NCBI GenBank assembly: GCA_003971905.1
Contig: RSEE01000022.1
Coordinates: forward strand, 434,001 to 498,000
DNA: 64,000 bases
DNA from: Moniliella sp. 'wahieum'
Taxonomy: Eukaryota; Basidiomycota; Moniliellomycetes; Moniliellales; Moniliellaceae
Direction: 5' to 3'
Of this stretch, positions 10,692-22,438 are shown piece after piece. The notes under the pieces are model-generated. The model was not told the DNA's origin. It was given only the letters and a program-made list of their open reading frames with translations, and searched no databases. The position numbers were made by a program, and so were the translations under genes. Within the stretch, counting starts at the first letter, position 1; each line of letters starts with the position of its first letter.

Positions 10692-13600
10692 ATGCTGTCG
10701 TCCGGCGTGGATGCTGGGACCAGTGCGCCCAGTGCTCCGCGCGCGCCTTCGGTGGCGTCGTCTGCAGCGCAGTCACTGCGGCGCTCCACCAGCAGCCAGC
10801 TTGTCGCTGCCCCCGCCCGCCCGACTCAGAGGCGCTGCCCCACGAGCCGTCTCCCCGCCGTTCTCACAGCATTGCCTCCCGCCCGTCCACGCAGGCCCAC
10901 CGCTCCAGCGCCGCCCACAGCCGTCACTCCCGCACGGCATCCGACACGACCCCACGTGCCTCGGCTGCGCCCGCGCCCGCTCCTGTACCTATCCCCACCT
11001 CTGACGGCCTTGCTCCGCCACCGCCGGGCCCCTTGCCGCCGATCGAGACGGGTGTGCATGTACCCTCCCAGATTGTTTCGGGCGATGACCGTTTTTCCGG
11101 CTTCAATTCGCACGTTGGACGTGCTACGGAGACCATCCCTTCCTCAGCTGCTCCCGGCCCCGCGAAGCCCATGTTCCCCACCCTCCCCCAGACGGCGGCT
11201 CTGAACCCCCCAGGGAGCCCTGTGTGGAGCAATGCGCCTGCCCATGACGCCGCCCGCAACGTTCACACTGCCTTCAAGACAACGATTGCTGAGGCCGACT
11301 CCTACATCTACTTTTACGAACACAAGATCCAGCAAGAGCGGCAGGCGATCAAAATGCAGCGGCAACTGCTTGATCGCCAGCTGGTTCAGACGCCAAATTG
11401 ACAGGTTGGCGTTTGGGTGGCAGAAGCCTTCGACCATCATGCCCACAGTGCTTCGTACGCCTGGTGTGCCTGCCATGGCTACCCCAGGTACCATGACCCC
11501 CGATGCCACCAACTCGCCTGGCGCCGAGATGCCTGCTCAGACAGTTCGTGAGACCTGGACTGAGCTCCGGCGTCACGACGTGGCCGAGATCCGGAGAGGG
11601 TGGAGTGTCTCGATGCTCTGCAGGTCGAGGTTGTGGCCCCCTGGAAGGCATTCCGGGATGAGCAAGAACGTATTTGCAGGCGGATCAAGGGCGACCTCAA
11701 CCTCTCCATGAACCGATACGAAGATGCTGTAACATCGTCTCCGCAAGGCCCAGACAGCGTATGGCAACAAGTGTCGAGAAGTGGAGAATATTCGACGCCA
11801 GTTGGCCGAACTCGAGCAGGGAGGCAAGAAGAAGCCGCTGCCTCTTCTCGGGGCAAGGGAACGGGCCCAATTCCCATCTCCCGGGTGCAATCCCGTACAA
11901 AGCTGCCCTTTCCCCGCTTGGGCACGCTGCGAAACAAGTTTCACCCAAGCTCGAGCGCCTCGTCTCCTGTCGATCGGGAACAAAGGGACATCCGGCCGCC
12001 TAGCGGAGGAGCCAACTTCCTCAGTCAATGGACCGACGGACCACGCCCTCCACATGGCCATTATGAACATGTCCGACACGAGCTATCCCTTTCCCGTGCC
12101 GTGGGTGGGCATCCCATGTCCAACCAGGCGAGCACCATGCCCTCCCACCAGCTTAGTGTACACTCGCAACAGGCCGAGCATTCGGCCTTAGATGCTTCCC
12201 ATGAGGAGGGTCCACTCCCTTTGGAAGAGAGTCCTATGCCAGCCCGATTCGAGAGAGCATTGGTGCGAGCAAACCCAAGTTGGGCCTTAGCCGGGCCGTG
12301 AGCGCAGCAAGTGCGGGTATGGCCGGAATCGGGGCCGGACTCTGGGGAAAGAACAAAGGTGAGAAGGAAGTCAATTCCCAACAGGGGCGGTACCCTCAAT
12401 TTAACGGATCCCATCTTCCGCAGGGCAGCGCTCCTCCCATGCCTCAGATGGACGTCACGCCTCCTTCAGTGCCTACAGGAGATGCCGGCGATGTGACCCC
12501 CCGTGCGAGCGTGGCAGATGCTGCTTCTATCCGTTCCTCGGTCGCACCTTCGATTCAAAGTTCTATTCAATCATTCTCAACTGCTCCGGGGAACCCCTCT
12601 CGTGCTGTGCCGGAGGCAGAGCCGTTCCCTCAGCCGAATACTACCATGCCTGGTCCTGTGCCTTTCCACCAACCCGAGGGCGTGCGCTTGGAGGATCCCC
12701 TTCTGGGTGACCAAGCATTGGCTACACCCAACGGGAGGGATCATGGGTGGTCCCGGGGGAGATCCATCTGCGTGCGCAAGCGCTCAATACCAAGTTGGAC
12801 AAGGCCGAAGAGAGGACGAGAAGCTGGATTCGGCGTACCGGGCCATGGTGTTTGAGGCCGAAACGCTGCGCGTGGACCAGTGAAAAAGCTGCAATCTGCA
12901 CTCAACACTGCGGTTGCGTCTCGACAGGAATTAGCAGGGCTAGTTCAGCAAACGTCGTTGCCATGGCACGCCGGCAACTCCGTTTGCATGAACGTTTGAC
13001 TGCAATCCAACATGTCGCACTGGACGATGCCCAGCGCACAACGGTCACCCTCGATCAAGAGATGGAGCGGTTCCGCTATGCCTTGCCCACTGAGCGACAG
13101 GTTAACGCCAATCCTGACACGGTCTACGATAATTTGTACGTCGCCTTACCCTCTGCCTACTATGTGCTCGTGTACTACATTTTCTTATCCAGCTGGTATG
13201 GCATTGTAAAGATCTGCTGTTTGGATTCAACTTGACGGACTATGTCTTCAACCGCAAGAAGAAGCTTGGGACAATGAACACGGACGCTGTCTCGAACCAT
13301 CCGCCGCTGATCGTGAGCAAGGTGATCGAATGGGTGGAAACGGGATGTGGCCAGTGGGCCGTCCCTCCCGCCAAGCAATGGGAACTGTATGTGTTTGGGA
13401 GCGCGCCTCACGACGCTGTCCAAGACCTGGCCCGAGCGATGGAACAGGACGAAAGCGCGTTTAACTTTGCTACCCGGAACGACCCCCCTCGTGCCGTCAC
13501 AGCGCTTCTGCAGTTCTACCTGACTCAATTGCCATCGGCGCCGTTACCTATCCCCTGGGTCAAACGTACCCAGCACACGATCAATATGTCACAGAGCCCC

Positions 13601-15177
13601 GAAGAAGGTGGGGCGCCTGTCGCGTTGGATCCGTCAAAAGCCGCTCATTAACCAAGTCACTCTCAAGGCCATTGTCCTCCATCTCGCTCGTCTGGCCTCC
13701 GTGGCTGACGCTGGCCCCGTTCAAGCCACTTCTGACCTGGCTCATGTCTTTGCCCCACTCTGTTTGGCAAACACCGCGCACAGGAAGCGGGGGCGGATGT
13801 GGCTGCTGCCCTGGAAGTTGACCTCACTGGCCGACCTGATTGCGAACCATGAACACATCCTCCCCCCTGACCCGATGGAGGTCCCGTATTCCGCATGGGA
13901 CGAGGGGCAAGCCGAGGTCCAGACCGAAGCCCTTCCTCCTCTCATGCCTACACTTTTGACTGAGGAGACTCCATCGGAGAACGAGCATGACAGCGATCTG
14001 GCCAAGGCTGATGACCAACTTGAGCACAACTTCGATGACAAGCTGCAGGCTGGCGAATTGGATGGCAAACTTCACGAGCCACTCCCCCAGGTGGGGGAAT
14101 TGCCACTCCCATGATGGCTCACTCCCCGAGCGACTCTGCACACAGCGCGTATGACACGGCGGCATCGCACTTCCCTTCGATCCAAAGCCACGGGGGGAGA
14201 ATGAGGAGGTGCAGGGGGGGGGGAAGGTACCCCTTCTCTCCGCAGCTTGTCTCGCTTCGCCACCCCACTCCAGGCTGAGGAGGAGAAGAGAAGGAAACGG
14301 ACACCGGTACGGACCCGGGCATTGACACAGGTTCGGACACTAGCACGAACACTGATAAGCGGGTGGAGTCACACCTTCCCACTCCTCCCTCAGAGGCTAA
14401 AGGGACAGTATGGGGTCCTCCCCTATGCCTCCCCCCCCGGTTCCCACATCGCCGACCAAGGGGGCTGGATGCTCACGCGATGCGACACGTAGGCAGCCCC
14501 TTGACTTTGCTTCAGCGCCAATCCATGCCTGAACGCGAAGTCGAATTTGACCCGCCTACATCGGGCCCCCAATTCGAGACGGACGAAGACGAGGATGCGC
14601 CTTATCGTGGCCTGAGTTTCCCCCTACACTCGTCCTCTACCCGTTCGGATGCTACCCCGTACCCCAAGGATCCACCCACTTCCCAGGCTCCCACTGAGCA
14701 CCCGGGGGAAGACACGCACAGCGCCACCGCAAGCCTGTCCGAATGGGGCACCACTTCGTCTCGTGCGCAATCACAGCGCAAACCCGCAGGCGCGGAGGCC
14801 CCCAAGGAACAAGCAGATGCTGTGGATAAGAAGCAGGTTTCATCCCCTGAGAGTGGGCAGACGGTGTTGACGGACCCATATGCCGATGCAGATGACGACC
14901 AGACTTTCCCTGCCGGTTCTCCCCATCCGGCACGCATCTCATTGACTCCCAGTGAGCCACGACACTCTCCCCTGAAGGATACCACCGGTCTCTCCCCCCA
15001 GCAGGCGAAACGAAGGGAAGCGGTGCGGTCCTCGCTCGTGTCGGATGCGCAGCGGCGCAGCAGCACCGCTTCTTCCCGGCGCCAGTTCCCCTCTGGTGCC
15101 CGTCGCAGCGTTCGGCGCAGTCTCTGGGCCGACGTTTCCAGTCCCTGGCCGAGGGCACTGTGTCCCAGAAAGTTTAA
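10692..15177 (+). CDS. F-BAR and Rho-GAP domain protein, many frame breaks
   Basis: Predicted membrane-curvature and Rho GTPase regulator acting at the plasma membrane or septum. After a Ser/Pro/Ala-rich leader comes a helical stretch with TTIAEADSYIYFYEHKIQQ (~11275). Next is a clear F-BAR helix region: LDALQVEVVAPWKAFRDEQ, GDLNLSMNRYEDAV, RLRKAQTAYGNKCREVENI, RRQLAELEQGGKKK (11600-11850). A disordered linker follows, then a coiled coil (ALNTKLDKAEER, VFEAETLRVDQ, 12790-12900) and a Rho-GAP-like region (HPPLIVSKVIEWVETG, RAVTALLQFYLTQLP, LINQVTLKAIVLHLARLAS, DLAHVFAPLCLAN; 13300-13790). A long acidic/Ser-rich tail ends SLAEGTVSQKV at 15175-15177. A 57-bp intron is likely at 13136-13192 (GTACGT...CAG). 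Architecture matches Rgd1/Rga7-type proteins. The arginine-finger segment reads ELYVFGS and lacks the Arg. The start is uncertain: ATG 10692 or an earlier one near 10574. Confidence 0.72.
13136..13192 (+). other. Predicted intron in the F-BAR/Rho-GAP gene
   Basis: GTACGT donor directly after VYDN and a pyrimidine-rich TTCTTATCCAG acceptor. Coding resumes WYGIVKDLLFGFNLTDYVF after one lost base. Skipping it would insert a hydrophobic stretch foreign to the family. Confidence 0.6.
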
Positions 15178-16609
15178 TTCTCGATTTTCTCCCCACCCCC
15201 ACCTCCTGTCCCCTTTTTCTTCTTTCCAGTAATTCTCCTCCTTTCTCGCTTCTTTGGGCCCGGGTTGAGAGGGTGGCCTTTTGGCGTTGCGCCAACCCTG
15301 GGCCCAAGGAATTCTCAGTTCTCTGTTATCTGCTTACTACTCCCTGGTGCTATCCTTATCTGTTAATCATGCCTGTTTGTGGTTTTAAATAACACAAGGG
15401 TACCGTCTCGGTTGTGTTGACGCGTTGACGCACGCCCATCAAAAGATTGTATCCCCTTATAGGCCGGGCCTTATCGATCAGAGGTGGCGGCTTCCTCGAT
15501 CAAACTCTCAGACCAAATGCCCCACACATGACGGTATCCCGATGGCGATAACGACCGAGATGTCAATGATTAATGAGAGAGGAGAGTTCAGCGGTACCAT
15601 AGGCCAAAAAACTTTTACGGGGGGGAGCTATAATAGGATGAAGAGTTGAAGGACCATACCAGGGCATTTTGGACATGAATATGGATATGGTATGGACGTA
15701 CCACTGTGATTAAACCATCAGCAGTGGCTTCTTAGGTCTGTTAACGTTTAACCGTCATTGTCTATGTGGAAACGACTCTCGCAAACCAGCCGAATTTGGC
15801 CAAGTGGTGCCCCCAAATGCATCTCAACTGACTGATGCGCACTGTGGAAGTTGCTTGTTTCCTACTTTCCTACACCTGTTGTGGTTCGTGGCCGGCACAG
15901 CCGTCGACGCCGTATCGCTGAAGGTGACAGCCTCCTCACACCAGATAGAAATGATACTGTCTTGGTGTTGTGGTGAGAGAGCAGTGTAATAAGTGTGGGG
16001 GGAGCACAGTGGAAGTATCAAGAACAGGCGATGACACCCACCCAGTGGTTGCGGTTAGCAAGGACGCGATAGGCATCATGCATTTAACCCGTCCAAAGCC
16101 ACAGGGCGGCTCAGATCTCACGGCAAACCGTTCATTGCGGCATAGGATTGTGTTAGAGGCATATGCGTGGGAGGATGTGTCTCAAAAATGGGACTGGCTG
16201 TGTCCCAACAGATCAACTGGTACAAAAATGAGACAAATCGCATGCATCGCACCTACTGATATTCCAATGGGGCCCCGCCCATCGATCGCCTATCATCCAT
16301 GCATCATACATCATACATCGACAATCCGCGCACACACTGCCCCCCTTCCGCCACCCCGCTAGCCCAACTGTCCGCACAGCGTCACTGTGTACGCCTAAAG
16401 TACGCCTCGCATGTCAGGCACTGGCGCTGTGCCCAGGCGGGCCCAGCAGTGCTCCGAGGACACCTGAGCGCCTGAGCCTCGACCACGACCACGCTCGCTC
16501 CCTCGCCAACACATAAAAGGCCTGCACGCCGCCATCTGGCCCTCTTCATTCTCCCACCACCGCCTGCCTTCATTCCTGCGACGCCGCCAAACGACACACA
16601 GCATCTGCA
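15178..16609. other. Intergenic region between two plus-strand genes
   Basis: Starts with a C/T-rich 3' flank (15180-15260). Nothing conserved is visible in any frame. ATCATACATC-type units sit at 16290-16320, and a C-rich stretch precedes the next ATG. Confidence 0.45.
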
Positions 16610-18358
16610 ATGGCCCTGCTCAAGTCGTCTGCCTTCTCCCGCCGCCCGCGCGTCGGCCAGCTTGGCCCGCGCCTCAAGCAGGCCCTCCCGCACAAGGGAC
16701 ACAAAGCCAGCACCCTCCTTCGTCCTTGTCTTATCCCTCCCCTCCCACGCTCGGCGCCCGCGGCACCGTTGCTCCCCACTCCTCTCCCTGCGCCGGCCCC
16801 GCTTCCGATGCCCCGGCCGATTTGCAATCTGCCACGCCGGCGCCATGCCACCGGCGCTGTTCCTCGGACGCCTGGTGGCGCAGCAGCACCATCTGTCGCC
16901 ATCGCTACCGCCGCTGCCAGGGTTGTACCCGCCACTACCCCCCCCCGTGTTGCGCAAGCGCTCTAATGAGAACGTCTTTGCCACTTTTGGTACACCGCCA
17001 CCCAAACGGCACCAAGTGAAGCATGCTCGCATCGCTGAAGACAACAATACCACCCATTATTTCTCACCCTATCCCAATGAAAATGCAAGCGTATGTTCTC
17101 TCCCTCTACATGCCCCCATAACTTGGAAGCTAACCCTGAACTTCACGTGCAGCCTGCTGTTGCCGACGAGGTGCAAGCCGACCCAGTGGAACTGGACAAT
17201 CTCGCCAGCATTGGTGGCACTCAAGTCATTGGCCCCGTCCTCGTCTTTTCTCGGAGCGACAGCTGCGCCTATCTTCGGCGCAGCGATACATCGTTACCGG
17301 GGACCGTGGCAAGACCCCCCATGGACATGCAATGCTGGCCCATGACATGGTCACCAACCAAGAGGTGGTCATCAATGTCAGCCACACCGCGACGGACATG
17401 CGTGCCGAGAGCATGCGCCAGGCCCGGATCCTGCATGCAGTGGGAGCCATGAAGCCGGACGTCATTGGCTGGGTACACGTGCGCGAGGTGTTTCTCTACA
17501 ACCACGACCGCCTTTGCATCGTGTTTGACAACAAAGCTTGCACGCTGGACCGCTTTAAAGCACGACCTCCACGGTCGTGGGCTCCCACTGGAGCACATCC
17601 AGGCCATCATGAAGCAACTCATTCTCTTTCTCGCCTCCCTCCATGACCAGGGCTTCGTCCATGGCAATCTGACCGCAGAACACATTCGGTTCGACAGCAC
17701 CACCGCTGCTCTCATCCCCAACCCCTCCAATAACGGCGAGGTGGTTCCGTTCCTCTCTTCGCCAATGGTCCACATGACTGGTGCGGGTAACATCCGCATT
17801 CGCCCCAGCACCAAACCGAGTGCCCTTCCCAAGGCCTACCTTCCCCCCGAGGCGCTGCTTGGCACCACGCCTGGTCGGCTCCCCTCGACATGTGGGCAGC
17901 TGGGTGTGTGATGCTGGAGCTGATGACGGGCAAGCTTCCATTTGGACCCCATCAGCGCGATGTCTGGCCGACGCAGGAGGCGTACAACCATACAAAGCAG
18001 AGAAGCACGCCTTTGAGGCCAGCGATACACCCCTCTTGGCGCAGATGCAGAGCGCGCTGGGTGTGATGCCCAACAGCCTGCTGGTCAATCTTCCGGCCGA
18101 CAAGCGTCAGCAGCTCTTCTTACCCGATGGCACTGTGCGCACCACTAAACCGATCCCATCCACCCCACTTTCTCGGTACCGGTACCACCAGAACGAAGCA
18201 AAGTACATGACCTACGACATTTGCTTCGGGACCTTGTCGGTCAACTTCTCGAGCCCGACCCCAACCTGCGCATCTCGGCCCAGGAGGCTTTGAAACACCG
18301 CTTCTTTGACCTACAACGCGGCACGGACTACCCACGCAACATTCACCTGCCGCAGTAA
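16610..18358 (+). CDS. Protein kinase-fold protein lacking catalytic residues (pseudokinase, CMGC/LAMMER-like)
   Basis: A kinase fold is indicated by HAMLAHDMVTNQEVVINVS, RQARILHAVGAMKPDVIGWV, NHDRLCIVFDNKACTLDRF, a helix before HDQGFVHGNLTAEHIRFD, AYLPPEALLGTTP (activation-segment end), DMWAAGCVMLELMTGKLPF (helix F) and the C-terminal ISAQEALKHRFFDLQRG. The order and the 'sALGVMP' insert resemble CMGC kinases of the LAMMER/Clk group. Catalytic residues are replaced: the VAIK Lys site reads VVINVS, HRD reads HGN, and no DFG is visible where expected. It may bind nucleotide or act as a scaffold, but activity is unlikely. One intron, 17091-17152 (GTATGT, GCTAAC, CAG). Several one-base breaks (about 17260, 17565, 17880, 18000, 18240) fit the homopolymer-error pattern. 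ATG 16610 opens a basic, Pro/Ala-rich leader. Stop TAA 18356-18358 after HLPQ. Confidence 0.7.
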
Positions 18359-19183
18359 CCGCCATCCGGCTTACTTTTACTTGAACTCTTATTTTGGATC
18401 AGCATCACCCACATTGGCCCTTTGTTGTTCCCATGGCCCAGCGCCCCACCATCAAATCTAGTATGCATTGGGCATGTTGAGTGCGTGGAAGGAAGATGTC
18501 CAACACTCCTATTGTGTACCCCCGCCAACCAAAATGGGTTGACAACATGTGGAGAGTGGAACCCTCTCCTGATGAGCGATGAGAAGGACAGATTTAACGA
18601 GGTCGAGCACATCGCTCCCCCGGCCCTGCCTCAGGGTTTATCCACCTAATCGTCCGCACCATTATTGGAGCATACATGAATGACCAAATCATTTGGTCCA
18701 TCCGCGGCCAACTGAGGACGCATCCGGCCCCGTCGGATGTTATGTTTTCTCGCACCGGTTCCTTTTACTTCTGATCCCTCTTTCCCTTTTCCCTACCGCG
18801 GGGCTCTCATATTCAATTGAATTGTCTTCTCTCTATGGATGGATTAAGCAACCCCTCCGCCTCGTGTAGTGATGCCATTGCCACAGAGCCGCCAATATAG
18901 TACTGCTTATCATATATATAGTTGATGATTATTTGTAGAAAGACGGATGAGCGCTGCAGGGGAAACATGACCTCTCTGTTGCAGATCATGCAAACTGAAA
19001 GGTGGCCTTTTTTACGTTGGGAAAGCCGCTTTGCCCCCTGCCTTCCCCGCCTGCTCACTCTCGTCCGTGGCGCATTTGGGTTTGAGCACAGCACTTGGGG
19101 TTTTGCCGGCTCGTGTTCCTCAGCATGCCTCATCGCGCGCGACACCACACCTCAGCGCACAGCGCATATCTCTAAGTTGTGTC
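18359..19183. other. Convergent intergenic region
   Basis: 3' flanks of the pseudokinase (+) and the unknown gene (-). No conserved frame. Confidence 0.45.
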
Positions 19184-19216
19184 CATATATCATTGACAGA
19201 GTTTAAGGCTGGGACA
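19184..19216 (-). repeat. Copy of a dispersed ~35-bp sequence
   Basis: The reverse complement (CCCAGCCTTAAACTCTGTC and onward) closely matches two copies near 9153-9184 and 9202-9238. Here it lies just 3' of the unknown gene. Origin unknown. Confidence 0.6.
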
Positions 19217-19224
19217 GGGAGTCG

Positions 19225-19355
19225 TGTTAATGCGAGGACAAAGGCCTACGGAAAGAAGAAGACAGAGGGAGGTGATGGATCTATTCCAAGAGAGGAGCCC
19301 GTTAGGGGCAGAACATAGAGGAGAGTCGGATAGAACAGCGCGATGCGTGATGCGT
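19225..19355. repeat. 131-bp direct repeat, copy A (3' end of unknown gene)
   Basis: Begins TGTTAATGCG and ends GATGCGTGATGCGT. It matches 20573-20701 with one 2-bp difference (AG missing in the other copy). It spans the stop and last codons of the gene above. Confidence 0.9.
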
Positions 19356-20462
19356 CCTTGTGCGAGGAAACAGCCTTGGTGACGAGCACTGTGTCCTCGA
19401 TGTTCAAGAACTGCAGCGCTTGGTTCCGGGTCTTGCCCTGGAGCTGTTGCTCCTTCACGCGATTCGGCTCAGGGCAGCTATTGGCAAGAACGCTCCAGGC
19501 ACGAACGCTGAGCGGGAGTCCAATCATTTCACCCATACCCACGATCCGCTCGATGCGGGCAAGGAACTTCCGCGCCGTCTCATGCGCCGCAGGCTTAAGT
19601 GTGTCCAGGCGGGAACTGACATCACTCTCAAGTTTGACCTGGGTGGGACGATTGCGCTCGCACATCTTGCGGTACAGGCCTGAGGCCGAACCGCAGGCAA
19701 CATGACTCTGCGTGGTCGAGTCACATTGGTCAAAAGGACATGCTCGAGCCGCCTGTCGATCAGCTCTTCCTCAGGGGAAGAGGGGCCGTTGACGACTAGG
19801 TTCAGGAACTGGTATGCCGAGAGCTGGTTGCGCGTATCATAGTCATAATCAAGCCAGTGCGTCGTTCCGAGTTCCCAGGAGGGTAAGCTGTTTCCTTTAG
19901 CCAGCGCCCTAATCATCTCCTCCTCCACAGAACGTGTCTGATGAGAAGGGATTTCCAGAGGTGGGAAAGTGTCAACACTGCTGGGGCTGGGCAGATGTTC
20001 GAACTGGGGGAAACCAATTGGGAATCAGCGCCGCGGTACCTTGAATGCGGTACTTGCGGGCAAAGTAAGCAAATTCGTGCATGAATGCGGGGTCGTGAAT
20101 CGCATCTTGTGCCTGTTCCGTAGACCACTCGGGGTGTAAATCTTGAAGATGCAACAGGAACATGAGCTCATGGTGGGTTAGGTTGGTTTTCGGGGAGTGA
20201 TTTCCTTCGACAGAGGGGGGGGTGCCATCGTGGGCAATTTGGGCGTCTTCACCGTCCAGACGCTCGGGGGCGGCGGGGGTGGCGTGGGAACTGCAGGCTC
20301 CTCTTGGGTAGCCTCGACACGAGGAATGGAAACTGCGGGCTCCTCATGGGTAGCTTCGACAGGGAGAATGGCGTCGGCAGACATGCTTTCGGCGCGCGGG
20401 TTACGCTTCTTCTTGGAAAGGGGTGGAAAAACAGTATCGGCTCCGGAACGGAGACCAGGCAT
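19246..20462 (-). CDS. Unknown protein, ~400 residues, frame interrupted
   Basis: No family recognised. ATG 20462 opens a leader with two near-identical 15-residue repeats (VEATHEEPAVSIPR and VEATQEEPAVPTP) and a run of prolines. It is followed by an ordered-looking helical part: LMFLLHLQDLHPEWSTEQAQ, AFMHEFAYFARKYRIQGTA, MIRALAKGNSLPSWELGTTH, STTQSHVACGSASGLYRK, LKPAAHETARKFLARIERIV and LPLSVRAWSVLANSCPEP. Three to four one-base losses in A, C or T runs (near 20180, 20012 and 19735) separate the blocks. Restored, they form a continuous protein. The C-terminal ~25 codons lie inside a 131-bp sequence that is repeated upstream of the gene, so part of a second copy exists. No zinc knuckle, protease or polymerase motif supports calling it a retroelement Gag. 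Confidence 0.5.
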
Positions 20463-20572
20463 TCACCGCCGTGTGGGGTGGGGGTAGGTGGGAAAAAATA
20501 TAAGTAGGGCTCAGGCGGGCAGACGAGAGAGGTGTAGTCTCCGCCTACTCAGAGGATAGTGTGGGCTCAACC

Positions 20573-20701
20573 TGTTAATGCGGACAAAGGCCTACGGAAA
20601 GAAGAAGACAGAGGGAGGTGATGGATCTATTCCAAGAGAGGAGCCCGTTAGGGGCAGAACATAGAGGAGAGTCGGATAGAACAGCGCGATGCGTGATGCG
20701 T
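20573..20701. repeat. 129-bp direct repeat, copy B
   Basis: Same orientation as 19225-19355, lying 110 bp upstream of the unknown gene's start. There is no TG...CA terminus and no target-site duplication, so a partial tandem duplication of the gene fits better than an LTR pair. Confidence 0.9.
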
Positions 20702-21268
20702 GATCAGCTGCATGCATGATGGCGCTGACAAGTCGCTACGTCTAAACCGAACCGTTCATCTTGCGGGGGTTACTAATAACGGCAAACCGGCGCCCAGTTT
20801 ACCGGGTGTGCCTCGCAGTGCCTCCACGTAGCCTGTTCGACAACGGATTCCAGCTTGTAAGTAGATTTGGAAGCGTCGTGGCCAGTAACTCGGTACGACT
20901 CGGTGTATATTACTCCAAATGTACACTCTCCGCGAAGCTTGAAGCTTGAAGCTTGCTGAAGCTGAAGCTTGAAGTTAATAAGCTTGACGACGACTGTGAA
21001 ATGGGGTGGCCGCGTGATCTCTGAATTAATCTGAGGTGCCCTCTTGGGGCCTGTGATATGTGAGGCCGCAGCGGCCTCAGCCTGAGGCCTGAGGCCCCCT
21101 GAAGCTTGAAGCTTGAAGGCCGGGGAACGTGTGAACGTTGAACGTCAACGTTTTGAACTTCAACGCTGAAGAACGTGCGGTGCGGAATGTTGAACTCAAC
21201 GTTGAACGTTGAACGTGAGAAACGTGTAGCGAACGCAGTGTGAGCGCTCAGGCTGAGCGCGCTGAGCA
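20702..21268. other. Intergenic with dense AAGCTT/GAACGTT palindromic units
   Basis: GAAGCTTGAAGCTTGAAGC-type units at 20933-20970 and 21100-21117, and GAACGTTGAACGTCAACG-type units at 21130-21235. No gene recognised. Confidence 0.6.
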
Positions 21269-21273
21269 GTGGA
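21269..21273. repeat. Target-site duplication, left copy (GTGGA)
   Basis: Five bases directly before the left LTR, repeated at 22676-22680 directly after the right LTR. Confidence 0.85.
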
Positions 21274-21515
21274 TGTTGGCCTAGGGAGCCGGACGGCAGC
21301 AGAAGGATGAGGAGAAGGTGATGGATTGGAGCCAGAGTTGGGTCTGGGTACAGAGGCATCTATATAGGAGGCTGGACTAGGCACAGGGACAGTGAGTCAC
21401 ACAGGAGAGAGTGCAGGGCACAGGGACAGTGACACGCAGGGACGTCAGCGTGGAAGCCGATGGAACCGAGGCGAACCTGGTCTACCGACTGGGAGCCAGA
21501 GGATCACAGTCAACA
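21274..21515. repeat. Left LTR of the small element (242 bp)
   Basis: Starts TGTTGGCCTAGGG, ends CACAGTCAACA, contains a TATATA. It matches the right LTR almost throughout; the visible differences are small indels (at about 21294-21299, 21350 and 21463). Confidence 0.9.
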
Positions 21516-22238
21516 CCCCCGCTGGCCAGGGAACCCGGAGACATCGGTTGTGGGATGAGCTCCTGCCAGTGTGATGTAGAGAGGGGAGGACTTGAGTGGC
21601 AACCGGGACGAATGGCCTGGAGTTGTGCATGGCCACACGACTGGCCTACACCCCGCTGTCCAGGATGACACCTGAACGAGCCGAGCGCTTGTGGTTGGTG
21701 TATTGTGCGACCGCCAGCAGATGCTTGTAGAAGTCTTAGAAGTAAAAGTAGTAGGGGTTGCGCCCCGAAGCGATTTGGTGGGCAAAAGTAAAAAGCACCA
21801 GTTATAGGTGTAGTGAAAGAAAATTGGAAACTTGGAGTAAATGCGGTCCAAGGTCGTTTGGCATCAAAATTGGATGCGTTTGGTAGTTGTTTGGTTCCGC
21901 ATGCCTGGTGCCAGTGGGGTCCATTGGGCATGGGAAATGAACGGGCGCTATGCGTCAACCGTCTTGATCTGTTTGGGTTCTCTTTGTTGTTGAAAAAGAG
22001 GAGTGGAAGAAGTTGGGTGACCCCCCCCCCATCCTTTCCCCAGGTGCCCCGGATGAATTGGCATCCGGGGCGTGTAGCCGTGGGTGGGGCACTTGATGAG
22101 CAGCCACCCCCGCTTTCTGCGATTCGCCTGCGCCGTTTTGTCGTTGGAGGAATTTCGTCTCGTTGACGATACCCGACACGTTTTGTTCCGTCGTGTGTTG
22201 TCCCAAAAATCATTGCCCCATCTGTGGGGGACGAGTGT

Positions 22239-22316
22239 GCCGATTGTGGCGGTAGTATGCCGATTGTGGCGGTAGTATGCCGATTGTGGCGGTAAGGTGC
22301 CGATTGTGGCGGTGGT
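22239..22316. repeat. 20-bp tandem repeat, four copies, inside the small LTR element
   Basis: Unit GCCGATTGTGGCGGTAGTAT, last copies diverging at the 3' end (GGTAAGGT, GGTGGTGG). Confidence 0.9.
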
Positions 22317-22438
22317 GGTGTTGTTGGGCGGGAGGACGGGTGTGTCTTGTGGGCTTGGCGGCTTAGCTTGGGCTTGTAGGCTTGGGGGTGGGCTTGCTTG
22401 AAGAGCGCTCCCCTTCCGGGGGGATCAGATTGTAGCTC

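Noticed and set aside
10574-12301. Biosynthetic or effector gene cluster
   Set aside because: Genes here and elsewhere are unrelated housekeeping or signalling genes. No polyketide, peptide synthetase or terpene enzyme motif was seen.
19225-20701. Direct repeats interpreted as LTRs of a third retroelement
   Set aside because: No TG...CA ends and no target-site duplication, and one repeat lies within the coding end of the enclosed gene. A partial tandem duplication explains it better.
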